Source: Arthrobacter globiformis (GTDB taxonomy: Bacteria; Actinomycetota; Actinomycetes; Actinomycetales; Micrococcaceae). From it: a DNA stretch of 64,000 nucleotides. Below the pieces are notes generated by a model. The model saw only the letters and a program-made list of their open reading frames with translations, did not search any database and had not been told where the DNA came from. Both the position numbers and the translations under genes were made by a program. Positions 33,074 to 41,638 of the stretch are shown one piece after another. Within the stretch, counting starts at the first letter, position 1. Each line of letters opens with the position of its first letter. Where the stretch lies: assembly GCF_003261175.1 (NCBI RefSeq), contig NZ_QLNP01000074.1, forward strand, positions 1-64,000, in the 5' to 3' direction.

Positions 33074-34522
33074 ATGATGGAAACCCAAGCTCTCGACTTC
33101 CCCAGGATCAACGCCGTTCTCCGCACCAACGGAACCGGCGAAGTCACCATCAACGGGACATCGCACGCGATCGAGGCCGCCGACGAAGCCGCCGTCCTGA
33201 CCGACGCGCTACGCATCATCACCGAAACCGCTGCCCAGCTCGGCCGACCCGTGCGCGTCAGCACCACCGATCCGGACGGGCGGGGCCTCATCATCGTCTC
33301 CCCCGAAGGCGTCGTCAGCGAGGCCACTCCCAACAAGCCGACCCCCAAGCGGGAGCAGGACACCTTGCCAATTACGGGCACCCCTTCACCCGAACCGGCC
33401 AAAGTCACTGCCGCGCCTGCTCCGGCAGCACCCGTTGCCCCTCCGGTCGAGGAAACGGCCGCGCACCCTGCCGGCGCGGCCCCTGTGACCTTCGGTGCAG
33501 CTGTCTCGGATGCGGCCGCCCAGGAGCCCGCACCGGCCGCCACACCAGCCGCTGCGGAGCCTGCCACCGGGCCCAGCCTCAAAGACACTTCGTTCCTCAT
33601 CAGCACCCCCGTGCTCCAGCCCGCCACCCGCGGGTGGCGCGGCGCTCTCAGCCGCCTGGGCTTCCGCATGGACCCCTCGCCCGAGGAGCTGGCCGAACGC
33701 GAAGACATCCGCACCGTGAGCCAACACTGGCCCGGCCCCCGCACCGTCGCGGTCGTCAACCGCAAGGGCGGGGCGAACAAGACGCCCACCGTCGTCATGC
33801 TCAGCGCGATCCTGGCCCGCTACAGCGGCGCTGCGACCGTCGCCTGGGACAACAACGAATCACAAGGGACGCTGGGCTGGCGCACCGAACAGGGCGGCCA
33901 CAACAACAGCGTGCTGGACCTCATCGACTCATCCCAGGCCCTGCTCTCCCCCAGCGCGCAGGCAGCCGAGATCGCCCGGTTCGTTCACCACCAAACAGCC
34001 GACAAGTTCGACGTCCTGCGCTCGGACGAGAACGACGAAGGCGACCATGAAGTGACCGCCGAGGAGGTGGATATCGCCCACCAGGTACTCACGCGCTACT
34101 ACCGGCTCATCGTCATGGACTCCGGAAACACGGCCCGCGCCGCCAACTGGCGGCGAATGATCCACCACACCAACCAGCTCGTCGTCCCAGTGACAGCCAT
34201 CGAAAACCGCGCCGAGGCCGCGCGCCTGACCCTCCAGACGCTCGAATCCCGCGGTGGCCACGATGCCGAACTGGCCCGGAATGCCGTCGTCATCGTGTCC
34301 GAGTCCACCGACGCCAAGCGAAGCATGAGCGGCGACGCGCTCAAGCGCGCCAGAGACGAGGCCCGGCGGATCGCTGACGGCTTCGCCCCCCACGTACGCG
34401 CCGTGGTGCGGATCCCCTACGACCCCGCCCTGGTCAACGGACCCATCCGCTACGAAGCACTCCAAGAGGCAACACAGCGCGCATGGCTCGCCGCCGGAGC
34501 AGCCGTAGCTGGGGGCTTCTGA
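33074..34522 (+). CDS. ParA/MinD-like ATPase with variant Walker A
   Basis: 482 residues; AAGGA precedes ATG 33074 (or 33077). The first ~100 residues form a small alpha+beta domain, ~100-190 is an Ala/Pro-rich linker, and ~225-480 is a MinD/ParA-type domain. The deviant Walker A reads VNRKGGANKTPT (~228-239): the usual KGGxGKT Gly is Asn and the following Thr is TPT. VAWDNNESQGTLGW and LIVMDSGN correspond to switch regions. Such proteins occur in actinobacterial transfer and ESX loci and probably position the machinery. It closes the rightward operon. Partition itself is served by parA at 37947. Confidence 0.78.
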   Translation: MMETQALDFPRINAVLRTNGTGEVTINGTSHAIEAADEAAVLTDALRIITETAAQLGRPVRVSTTDPDGRGLIIVSPEGVVSEATPNKPTPKREQDTLPITGTPSPEPAKVTAAPAPAAPVAPPVEETAAHPAGAAPVTFGAAVSDAAAQEPAPAATPAAAEPATGPSLKDTSFLISTPVLQPATRGWRGALSRLGFRMDPSPEELAEREDIRTVSQHWPGPRTVAVVNRKGGANKTPTVVMLSAILARYSGAATVAWDNNESQGTLGWRTEQGGHNNSVLDLIDSSQALLSPSAQAAEIARFVHHQTADKFDVLRSDENDEGDHEVTAEEVDIAHQVLTRYYRLIVMDSGNTARAANWRRMIHHTNQLVVPVTAIENRAEAARLTLQTLESRGGHDAELARNAVVIVSESTDAKRSMSGDALKRARDEARRIADGFAPHVRAVVRIPYDPALVNGPIRYEALQEATQRAWLAAGAAVAGGF

Positions 34523-34715
34523 AATGAACAACCGCCGAGCTATCCGTCACAAATGCGACACGCGGCCGTTTTCTGAAAACAAATCCCCCGGAGGGCAATT
34601 ACACGGTGGTAGTTTCGGAGCAGTCGCAACGGCATCGAAGTCAGTGCTAGCGGCTGGCCATACAACGATGAAGCTGTGTTCGCTACGGCGGATGCAAAAT
34701 TCAAAGGACATGCAC

Positions 34716-34952
34716 ATGACGGCAGTAGCAGTAAATCGAGGCGGCGGGCGCCCTAGCAAAGGCCTGCGTAAGTTCATTGGTTTCCGCACACCGGAACACA
34801 CTGCTGACGGTATCGCCAAAGTGGCAGCCCACAGGGGCCTGACCGTCACCGAATACGTTCTGTCCGTTGTAGAGCCAAAGCTTAAAGAGGACCTTGCTGC
34901 GCTCGACCAGGATGACTACCAGCAGGAGCTGCCGATCCGCATCGCCTCATAA
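34716..34952 (+). CDS. Small ribbon-helix-helix-like protein
   Basis: 78 residues from ATG 34716; AAAGGA ends 6 nt upstream, better spaced than for ATG 34710. A basic Gly-rich start (NRGGGRPSKGLRKFIGFRTPE) leads to a helical part (ADGIAKVAAHRGLTVTEYVLSVVEPKLKEDL) resembling RHH/MobC-type accessory DNA-binding proteins. It is followed at once by a bidirectional terminator. Possible roles are relaxosome accessory factor or copy-control repressor next to the Rep gene; both are inference. Confidence 0.6.
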   Translation: MTAVAVNRGGGRPSKGLRKFIGFRTPEHTADGIAKVAAHRGLTVTEYVLSVVEPKLKEDLAALDQDDYQQELPIRIAS

Positions 34953-34960
34953 CAAAAAAG

Positions 34961-34983
34961 AAGGCCCGCACAAGGCGGGCCTT
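34961..34983. terminator. Hairpin terminator
   Basis: AAGGCCCGC - ACAAG - GCGGGCCTT is a perfect 9-bp stem, preceded by six A residues (T tract on the minus strand). It ends the small gene at 34716 and works best leftward. Confidence 0.75.
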
Positions 34984-35062
34984 CGAAGCTTGAGACTTAC
35001 CCTCTGGATTGCTTGCCGGCGGATCAGATTGTAAGTCGTGGAGAGCCTGAAAAGGCCATCCT

Positions 35063-36997
35063 TTGTGTTGCTATGAAACCGATCTGGCAGGATCGGCCCT
35101 TTTTCGTACCTCAATCCCCGAAAGGATTACCCACATCGTACATCAGCACGTCTCTGTGCTTCCAGCGCGCCCAGATTTGGGCGTGTCATGGCAGCCAGAC
35201 GACCCAGCAACCGTTTGGGCTGCGCTAGCTCCGCTGCTCGCTGGCCAGCCTCGTGTCCGATTGTCTCGTGACGCAGGGAAGACCTACCCGCAGAAACACG
35301 AACGGAACCTCTCCGAATCCCTTCCTTCATTGCCTGCTGCAGTACGAATTTTCGGGAAGGACGGCACCTGCGCGGCGATCTTCCTCGACTTCGACTCCTC
35401 GGTAGCAGGTACTGAGCGGGTCCATGCCGACGTCCGCGCCGTTCAGGCATGGTTGCATTCGGTTGGGGCCCGGTGGATTGAGGACTTCTCACCGAACGGT
35501 GGCCGGCATGTTTACGTCCCGCTGGCGCAGCGGGTCACTTTCTCCGAGGCGCGTGATCTTGTCGAGGCGCTGGGCACCCGGTACCGGACCTTGGATAAGA
35601 CCCCGCACCAGAACCTGCTTCACGGCTGCATGCGAACCCCCGGGTCACCGCACAAGCGTGGCGGCCACCAGGAACTGGCGATGAGTCTGTCCATGGCCTA
35701 CGACATTGCCCGACGTCCTAACAACACCTCGGTATGGGCCGCCATGACCAAGGATCTAGCCGCCGAGATAAGAGCTGTCCGCGCCCTCCGCCAGGAAGAG
35801 TCCTTCAGCCGGTCCACCGCCGAAGCGCCCGTCATCGACCAGCCTAGGGGGCGGATGTCCCGCCCCATGCAGGTGCTCGCCCAGACCGGTCTGTACGACA
35901 CGAACCGGTACGTCTCGGACTCGGACGCACGCCAAGCCGTCATCGTATCGGCCGTGGCCGCCGGGTTGCAGCTAATTGATGTTGAACGCCGCATGCTGCA
36001 AGGAACATGGCCGGGCCTGGCCTCCTTCTACGCGCGCTACTCCACAAAGAACCGGCTCCCTTCCCTGCGGCGTGACTGGCAGAACGCCCTCAAATACCTC
36101 AGCAAAAACAAGGCCGCCAGCAACGGAAAGAACACTGTCCGCAGATCCCCCACAAGCCAGCCAAATACACAGCCCCCCGCACTGCAGGGCATAAATCCAA
36201 TTTCGAATCCCGATGCAGAGCATCGGTTCATCCGCACATGGCGCAACGCTCTGCGGATCAGGGAGGTGAACTACCAGCAATCCAGGACAGGCATGGCGAG
36301 GAGGATGGTGCTGCGGTCCATGGGGGAGGCAGCACACATGACGGCGTCCAGGTTCGTGGAGTTCGGTGTCCGTTCTATTGCCATCGCGAGCGGCTTGGAC
36401 CACACCACCGTAGCGATGCATCTCCGGGAACTGCGGACCGAGGAAAATCCGCTGCTCACCTTGGTTGAGGAAGGCCGCGGAACCAAGGGAGACCTCTATA
36501 TGCTCACCATCCCGGAAGAGCTGAAGACAGCGGCCGAGGATGCCAGCTGGCACAAAGGGAGAATCCACGCCCTTCGCCCGGTGTTCCGTGAACTGGGGCT
36601 GCCGGCAGCGTTCGTGTATGAGGCCTTGGAGCACTCCCCCGCCATGCTGACATCAGAAATCGTACGCGTAACCAGGCTCTCCCGGTCTGCCGTGAACGAA
36701 GCCCTGGAAGTCCTGGCTGCCTGGAATCTCATCACCCGCAGCGCCGCCCGCTCCTGGTCCACCGTCGCGGCCACCTCACTGAAGCAGCTCGCAGAGCAGT
36801 TTGGCGTCCTGGAAGCTGTCGCTGCACAGATACAGCGCTACCGCAACGATCGGATCATCTGGCGGGAATGGCTAGCCAAGAACGTCAACACCGTCGCCGA
36901 GCTGCTCTCCCCCGACGACGACTATCCGTGGGAGATGTTCGAGGAGCCACCCGACGAATGGTCACTGTCCGACATAGCTTTCAATAGAACGGGATGA
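35063..36997 (+). CDS. Plasmid replication protein with AEP-type primase domain
   Basis: Up to 644 residues (TTG 35063; the true start is uncertain because no good ribosome site is visible, and GTG codons to ~35180 are possible). Residues ~100-230 carry archaeo-eukaryotic-primase-like motifs: AAIFLDFDSSVAG with the metal Asp pair, FSPNGGRHVYVPL (the sGGrG-H motif) and LHGCMRTPGSPHKRGGHQEL (the Arg..His..Gly motif). The C-terminal half holds winged-helix segments (VRSIASGLDHTTVAMHL in outline, and VTRLSRSAVNEAL), probably for origin binding. With parAB encoded convergently just downstream it defines the replication-partition core of the replicon. Confidence 0.75.
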   Translation: MCCYETDLAGSALFRTSIPERITHIVHQHVSVLPARPDLGVSWQPDDPATVWAALAPLLAGQPRVRLSRDAGKTYPQKHERNLSESLPSLPAAVRIFGKDGTCAAIFLDFDSSVAGTERVHADVRAVQAWLHSVGARWIEDFSPNGGRHVYVPLAQRVTFSEARDLVEALGTRYRTLDKTPHQNLLHGCMRTPGSPHKRGGHQELAMSLSMAYDIARRPNNTSVWAAMTKDLAAEIRAVRALRQEESFSRSTAEAPVIDQPRGRMSRPMQVLAQTGLYDTNRYVSDSDARQAVIVSAVAAGLQLIDVERRMLQGTWPGLASFYARYSTKNRLPSLRRDWQNALKYLSKNKAASNGKNTVRRSPTSQPNTQPPALQGINPISNPDAEHRFIRTWRNALRIREVNYQQSRTGMARRMVLRSMGEAAHMTASRFVEFGVRSIAIASGLDHTTVAMHLRELRTEENPLLTLVEEGRGTKGDLYMLTIPEELKTAAEDASWHKGRIHALRPVFRELGLPAAFVYEALEHSPAMLTSEIVRVTRLSRSAVNEALEVLAAWNLITRSAARSWSTVAATSLKQLAEQFGVLEAVAAQIQRYRNDRIIWREWLAKNVNTVAELLSPDDDYPWEMFEEPPDEWSLSDIAFNRTG

Positions 36998-37120
36998 GGT
37001 CCAGCGCCAAGGTTTGGTAGTTGTGAGCCCGGCTCCCCCGGCCTGTACACCTCGACGGGGATCGTTGTGGCCGTCCGCCGTACTCAGTCCCTAGTAAAGT
37101 CTTGGCGCTCTGCGTTTTCG

Positions 37121-37157
37121 TGCCATAACCCATGCCATAGTTCAAGCCATAAGTACT
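37121..37157. repeat. Three 12-bp-phased GCCATA repeats (iteron/centromere candidate)
   Basis: GCCATA occurs at 37122, 37134 and 37146, exactly 12 bp apart, in the 200-bp AT-richer gap between the 3' ends of rep and the parB-like gene. Two further copies in inverted orientation with the same 12-bp phase (TATGGC at 39334 and 39346) lie upstream of parA. A binding site for the RHH partition protein or for Rep is likely. Confidence 0.55.
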
Positions 37158-37197
37158 GCTAGTATCCGGGTCGCGCTCTCCGCAAAAAGATTCAAGA

Positions 37198-37950
37198 TCA
37201 CTCTGACGAAGTTTGTGTCGCCTGGATATAAAGCTTGAACGCGGCTGAGACCAGGGCGCTACGTGACGGTGCGTCGAATTCGGCGACCTTCTCATCCAGC
37301 CAGGCAACCTGCAGCCCGTCGAGACGGAGCTGGATCTGAATGCCAGCCTCTCCTCGCTTCCGCGGGGCACGACGGGGTATTCCGGATCTGGTCAGTTTGG
37401 TCTCGGTGGTGAACTCCTTGGCGATCTGCTTGTCGTCGACGGCTTCGAAGGCGTCGATTAGCAGTTCCGCATACGTGGTCCGCTCCTGGTAAATGGCATC
37501 TTTCACTTGCGCCAGGAGCGCCGGTGGCAGGTACACGCCGACGTTGCGCAGCGCCCCGGGAACCAGCTCCGAGGCTTTGGTCGCGGTAGCAACTTTCTTG
37601 GAACCAGGCTTCTGCCGCACGGCGGCCTTTGGTGCCTGGATGGATGTAGGCGTGTGCTCCGGCTGCTCTTCTGCCGCCTCAAGGGGCGTCTCCTCAGCAA
37701 GTCCCTGCTCAGTGAGTCGCTTATCCGCTTGCGGCTGCTCAGTAGGTACCTGCATGTCAGCGGGCTCCGGTGCTGGTGTTGGCGGCACCTGGATAAGTTC
37801 CCGGGCCGGTGCCTCCACGGACTCTGCGGGTTTGAGTTCCGGTGTAGGCGCGCCCCTCCCCCGCTTCGGAGCCAGCAACCCTTGCAGTGCTGCACCGCGG
37901 GCGGGCGCTACAGGTGCGAATGCCCCGGCAAGGCTCTGTCGGCCGCTCAT
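37198..37950 (-). CDS. ParB-like partition protein with C-terminal ribbon-helix-helix units
   Basis: 250 residues. The first ~125 are disordered and Pro/Glu/Gln-rich. Two ribbon-helix-helix-like units follow: RNVGVYLPPALLAQVKDAIYQERTTYAELLIDAFEAV (~136-172) and IQIQLRLDGLQVAWLDEKVAEFDAPSRSALVSAAFKLY (~205-242), given here in outline. It overlaps the parA stop by 4 bp, so the pair is translationally coupled, as with type Ib partition cassettes whose RHH protein binds short repeated centromere boxes. The phased GCCATA repeats beside it are candidates for those boxes. Confidence 0.75.
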   Translation of the reverse strand: MSGRQSLAGAFAPVAPARGAALQGLLAPKRGRGAPTPELKPAESVEAPARELIQVPPTPAPEPADMQVPTEQPQADKRLTEQGLAEETPLEAAEEQPEHTPTSIQAPKAAVRQKPGSKKVATATKASELVPGALRNVGVYLPPALLAQVKDAIYQERTTYAELLIDAFEAVDDKQIAKEFTTETKLTRSGIPRRAPRKRGEAGIQIQLRLDGLQVAWLDEKVAEFDAPSRSALVSAAFKLYIQATQTSSE

Positions 37951-38888
37951 GCTTCGTTCGCGCTTTCGATCTCGTTCAGTCGGGCAAGGATCTCGCCGGT
38001 CAGCTGCTCGTACTCTTCAGCGAGTCCACCGGCGTTGCGCGAAAAGAAGCCGTCTGCAGGCTTCTCCCCCGCCCGGAGCGCCTTTAGGCGCTTCTTCTGC
38101 GCGTCGGTTACGGCACCTTCAAGCTCGTGGAAGAGCAGGCCTTTGCGGCGGGCATCCGCGCTTGCGCTCTCCAGGTTCCTGATGCGGGTTGCGAAGACGG
38201 GTGCGACGGTGCCGAGCATTTCTTCCAACGTGTCTCGGACGCTGCGTTCGAGGCGCATGGAGCGCGGGCCGACACCGAACAGGACGATGCCCGCCAGCTG
38301 CAGGGATGGGTTCCGGTCACGTACAGCCATGAAGCGGCGTGCGATGCGTTCGACGCCATCGATGCTCGCATCGTCGGAACGGGTGGGAATGACGACTGCA
38401 CTGGAGATCGCGAAGGCGCCTTCTACGAGGATCCGCTCCCCCGGAGGGGTGTCGATCAGGATCAAGTCGTAATCGTCTGCCAACGGGGCCAGGACGGCGT
38501 AGAGCATATCGCCGAAGTCGCCGGCGTCGGAGCGACTGGAGCGGGACACCATTAGGCCTTGGATGTCTTCAAGGTCCTGGCCGCCCGGGATGACGTCAAG
38601 GTTTTCCCGCACGTCGCGAAGGATCATCGGGGGCGTGCCGGCGATCAGGGCCTGGAAGAATTCTCTCCCTGTCTGTCGGTCGTATCCAAGGTCGCGGGCT
38701 AGGTCGCCCTGCGGGTCAAGGTCGATCAGCAGCACACGGGAGCCAGCCAGCGCGACGTACCCGCCAACGTTTGCTGCCGTGGTCGTCTTGCCGACTCCGC
38801 CTTTGCCGTTCGCCAAGGAGATGACCCGGTCAATGGCCCGTGTTGCTTGAGGTTTCGGGGGTGCAGGGGTTTGCAGTGATCGTGCCAT
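37947..38888 (-). CDS. parA: Plasmid partition ATPase ParA
   Basis: 313 residues. The deviant Walker A LANGKGGVGKTTTAAN (Lys at ~29 and ~34), A' motif VLLIDLDPQGDLA and Walker B LILIDTPPG are complete. Length without an N-terminal HTH domain suggests a ParA that does not itself repress transcription. It moves the replicon along the nucleoid together with the RHH partner encoded downstream with a 4-bp overlap. No ribosome site stands out strongly at the ATG 38888. Confidence 0.92.
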   Translation of the reverse strand: MARSLQTPAPPKPQATRAIDRVISLANGKGGVGKTTTAANVGGYVALAGSRVLLIDLDPQGDLARDLGYDRQTGREFFQALIAGTPPMILRDVRENLDVIPGGQDLEDIQGLMVSRSSRSDAGDFGDMLYAVLAPLADDYDLILIDTPPGERILVEGAFAISSAVVIPTRSDDASIDGVERIARRFMAVRDRNPSLQLAGIVLFGVGPRSMRLERSVRDTLEEMLGTVAPVFATRIRNLESASADARRKGLLFHELEGAVTDAQKKRLKALRAGEKPADGFFSRNAGGLAEEYEQLTGEILARLNEIESANEA

Positions 38889-39333
38889 CGGCCGGTGACT
38901 CTCCTACCTGGTGGTTTGCATGTTGTTCTGCTGTCAACGCTATGTGCAGTCTTGCCGAGTTGCTGGTAGTGACACGCATGCGAAGCAAGACAGGACGTTG
39001 AACCATTTTTTTCATCGGTCCCCACGTTGATACAAAGGCTTGACGTCGTATGCGTACCCCTATGTGAATCTAGGTTGGGGGTCCCGTTTGGGTCTCAGTT
39101 CGGTTTCATACCTGAAGGGACGTGTGGTTTCTCGTCTGCCGGTCGGTAAGGGCCTCAACCGGATTGAGGGTTGGGCCTGCTATAGGGCCTGTTGTTGTTT
39201 TGCCGATAAGAGCCCGTGTAGAACTGGCCATGGGGCAACTGGTCCGCATCCAAACGGTATCTCCCGCCGCTTTCGCTGCGGGAGATACGGCGGTTCTTCA
39301 AGCGCGTCTTATTCTTGACGCTCCCATAGGAGC

Positions 39334-39351
39334 TATGGCACGACTTATGGC
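39334..39351. repeat. Two 12-bp-phased TATGGC repeats (inverse of the GCCATA boxes)
   Basis: TATGGC at 39334 and 39346 repeats with the same 12-bp phase as the array at 37122-37151 but on the other strand. Together the arrays flank parAB symmetrically. Confidence 0.5.
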
Positions 39352-39718
39352 GTGAAATGCCGTTGGGGAAATGGTGTGGTGCAACAAAGAATGCAGTTGC
39401 GCCGTCGGCCTGACCTCTCATGCTACCTAGTGGCCCGCCAGAACGTTCCCCGCTGGTCAGCGGTCCGCTACGTAGCGTCTGTTGCGTCACGGGCTGGTCG
39501 ACGTGAGCCACGAGACGGGGCGCAGAGCCACCGGCTATCCCGCGGCAGCACATCGGCCCGTGAGTTCGTGGCGTGTGCGCTGGGACGCATTAGGGGAGTA
39601 GTGGACTGAAGGCGCCGATGTGCAGCTACCCGACATTGAGCCGGGATGGTCAATATCGACCGTTTCTGACCTGCCTCCGGCAGGCCTCCTAAAAATGTCG
39701 CAAATGTGCTCATATCGT

Positions 39719-39758
39719 TGGTCAAAACTGGTTTTCGAAATGAAAGCTGGTCAAAACC
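39719..39758. repeat. Direct repeats GGTCAAAAC upstream of the serine recombinase
   Basis: GGTCAAAACTGG at ~39720 and GGTCAAAACC at ~39749 form direct copies; the first is also followed by the near-inverted GGTTTTCG. They lie just before the recombinase start at 39779 and could be its crossover or res subsites. Confidence 0.45.
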
Positions 39759-39778
39759 TACTGAGGAGGCTTTTTGAC

Positions 39779-40370
39779 GTGTCTGGGAATGTAATTGGGT
39801 ATGCGAGGGTCAGCACCCGGGGGCAGTCGTTGGATTCCCAGGTGGATGCACTCGTCGCTGCCGGGGCCGTACGCGTGTTTTCAGGAGTATGCTTCCGGCG
39901 CCACCCAGGCGAGGACCCGATGGAAGGAATGCCTGGATTACCTGCAGCCCGGCAATGTGCTGACTGTCGCCGATCTGACCAGACTCGGCCGCAGTACCGC
40001 TGACCTGGCTGACATCGTGACGGTACTGGGTCGCCGGGGGATAGGCTTCCGTTCCCTCGCTGAACCGTGGCTGGATACCACTAGCGCACACGGCAAGCTG
40101 ATCTTCGACATGTTCGCGTCCCTTGCAGAGTACGAACGGTCCAGGCTGTCTGAACGGACAAAGGCTGGCCTGGCGGCGGCGAAAGCACGTGGCCGACTCG
40201 GCGGCCGCCCCCGAACGATGACTCCGTCTAAGATAGAGGCCGCCCTGCAGCTGCGCGTCCAGGGGAAAACTCTGAAGGAGACAGCTCAGATACTTAGCGT
40301 CAGCGTCTCGTCACTGACTCGGGCTCTGAGCCGGAATGACGTGCCAGAAGTCGAAACTGCAGATGCATAG
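39779..40370 (+). pseudogene. Serine recombinase (resolvase/invertase family), one frameshift
   Basis: Start GTG 39779 follows GAGGAGG. The N-terminal catalytic start VIGYARVSTRGQSLDSQVDALVAAG (outline; Ser in RVST) breaks at a TTTT run (39877-39880). Removing one T restores FQEYASGATQARTRWKECLDYLQPG, the TRLGRS motif, the long E helix and the C-terminal HTH (SKIEAALQLRVQGKTLKETAQILSVSVSSLTRAL in outline). About 196 residues if restored. A homopolymer slip may be a real mutation, a sequencing error or, less likely, programmed. Confidence 0.85.
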
Positions 40371-40454
40371 CGAGCTGTTAGTTTTGGAATAAGTTGTTGG
40401 ATACCAAGATTACGGAAGCTGGCTTTCCGGCAGCAGGGCAATTGGCCGGGGCTT

Positions 40455-40664
40455 CTAGTCGGTAGTTTCCAGCACGGCCAGCACTTGTCTGGCGGCATCC
40501 AGATGACGCACCACGACGCCGACGGCATTACGTGCCGTCCCGTACGACTGCTCAGCATCTCTTGCCAACGACAGCCGGTCATCTGCCATCAGTTCGTTGA
40601 GCTGGTCCTGAACGTCCAACAGCAGGCGGTAAAGCTCGTCAGCTGTAGCTCTCTCAATGTTCAT
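40455..40664 (-). CDS. Small hypothetical helical protein
   Basis: 69 residues from ATG 40664, with GAGGG 6 nt upstream; a longer frame to 40760 lacks a ribosome site. The sequence is helical throughout (ADELYRLLLDVQDQLNELMADD, AVGVVVRHLDAARQVLAVL) and looks like a small coiled-coil dimer. No family recognised. Convergent with the recombinase gene. Confidence 0.6.
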   Translation of the reverse strand: MNIERATADELYRLLLDVQDQLNELMADDRLSLARDAEQSYGTARNAVGVVVRHLDAARQVLAVLETTD

Positions 40665-40850
40665 TTGGTCCCTCAGATTCCATGTCGGGTGGCGGTACAC
40701 ACGGTACCCTGTGAGGCGCCAGCGTTCCCGCCATGGCTCACCTGTCGGTATTTGAACCACCGTCTGCTGTGACCCGTCAGGCTTAATCGTCGAAGGTAGT
40801 AGCGGCCGGCGACATCGGCGAGAAATGGCGAGCTCTGAGTTGCCGGTGAG

Positions 40851-41027
40851 CTACCGGGTTCCGTAAGCGGCGAATAGTGCCCGAAGTGCGTTCATCAGGA
40901 GTTTGGCTGTAGCGGCGCTGGCGAGCAGAACGATAAAGGCCCCGAGGTGACAGAGGAACATCAGGAACCCAATACCTAGGGTGCCGGCATATACGAGATT
41001 GAAGACCAGAGTGGAGGAGTCGTGCAT
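40851..41027 (-). CDS. Small two-helix membrane protein (58 aa)
   Basis: ATG 41027 abuts the TGA of the upstream gene (41028), so the two are co-translated. The 58 residues comprise MHDSSTLVFN, a helix VYAGTLGIGFLMFLCHLGAF merging into IVLLASAATAKLLMNALRALFAAY, and end at TAG 40851. Two closely spaced membrane helices or one long hairpin are likely. Function unknown; the operon link to an HTH protein hints at regulation together. Confidence 0.6.
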   Translation of the reverse strand: MHDSSTLVFNLVYAGTLGIGFLMFLCHLGAFIVLLASAATAKLLMNALRALFAAYGTR

Positions 41028-41603
41028 TCAGTGCCCGTCAGGCGGTCGTCGCTGGGGTTCCTCTACATGAAGCGGCGCAGCCTTGTCGGCCCAGCGTTCG
41101 TGGGCGGACTGGCGGCTGATGCCTACTGCACGGCCTATATCTGCCCAAGACGCCCCGGTCGCCTTCGCAGCGGCGACGGTCTTGGCCAGTCGGCGGCCTG
41201 CCCGGTTGTAGTCGCGCGCGGCTGCTTCCAGGCCGAGAAGCGCTTCAGAGGGTGCGACGTGGGCGTTCCACTCGTTGTGGATGGCGTCTTCGACTCTTAG
41301 TGAGGCGTGAGCGGAATCGTCCGCGGAGATGTAGTCACGGCGGCGGTTGAAGTCGGCAGCCGTGGGGGAGGCGACCCTTTCCCACCTGTCGCCTTGCCAT
41401 CCGCACGAGCAGTGTCCCCGCCACCCGACGATCTCGCTGTCGGGGACCACCTCGTAGTCGGGCCGCATCCTGTCAGGCTCGTAGCGGCCGGTCAAACCGC
41501 GAAAAAGCATTCCTGCGCCTGATGATGTTATGGACAGCCGCCCGTCAGGGGCAACGCACGCTGCCCAGCCCTCGTGCTCGTTATCTGTTGATACCCAGCC
41601 CAT
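41028..41603 (-). CDS. Hypothetical protein with C-terminal HTH
   Basis: 191 residues from ATG 41603, with GAGGGGGG 10 nt upstream. The N-terminus (GWVSTDNEHEGWAACVAPDG) is followed by a small Cys-containing module (GWRGHCSCGWQGDRW). The C-terminal third is a resolvase-type HTH (KATGASWADIGRAVGISRQSAHERW). It is probably DNA-binding. A truncated copy of its first ~24 codons and upstream region lies at 50716-50821. A palindrome GTCAGG-N4-CCTGAC is conserved upstream of both, which suggests autoregulation. Confidence 0.72.
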   Translation of the reverse strand: MGWVSTDNEHEGWAACVAPDGRLSITSSGAGMLFRGLTGRYEPDRMRPDYEVVPDSEIVGWRGHCSCGWQGDRWERVASPTAADFNRRRDYISADDSAHASLRVEDAIHNEWNAHVAPSEALLGLEAAARDYNRAGRRLAKTVAAAKATGASWADIGRAVGISRQSAHERWADKAAPLHVEEPQRRPPDGH

Positions 41604-41622
41604 GACCTTCGACCCCCCTCGT

Positions 41623-41638
41623 GTCAGGCACTCCTGAC
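41623..41638. promoter_or_regulatory. Palindrome GTCAGG-N4-CCTGAC (operator candidate)
   Basis: Perfect 6-bp arms with a 4-bp spacer, 20 bp upstream of the start at 41603. The same arms with a different spacer stand at the same place before the truncated paralogue (50838-50853), which argues that the arms are conserved for protein binding. Confidence 0.55.

Larger units (their letters stand above)
38889..39778. other. Non-coding region upstream of parA (candidate origin/centromere region)
   Basis: An 890-bp stretch with no convincing gene; frames of ~85 and ~130 codons overlap each other and lack ribosome sites. It contains a perfect 11-bp inverted repeat GTATCTCCCGC/GCGGGAGATAC (39257-39267 and 39278-39288, no T tract), two inverted GCCATA boxes 12 bp apart (39334, 39346) and G-runs near 39080-39110. 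This fits a replication origin, partition site or transfer origin; which of these cannot be decided by eye. Confidence 0.45.

Noticed and set aside
35063-36997. Reading the primase-type protein as a relaxase
   Set aside because: No HUH motif or relaxase Tyr cluster; the DFDSS and SPNGGRH motifs fit a primase fold better.
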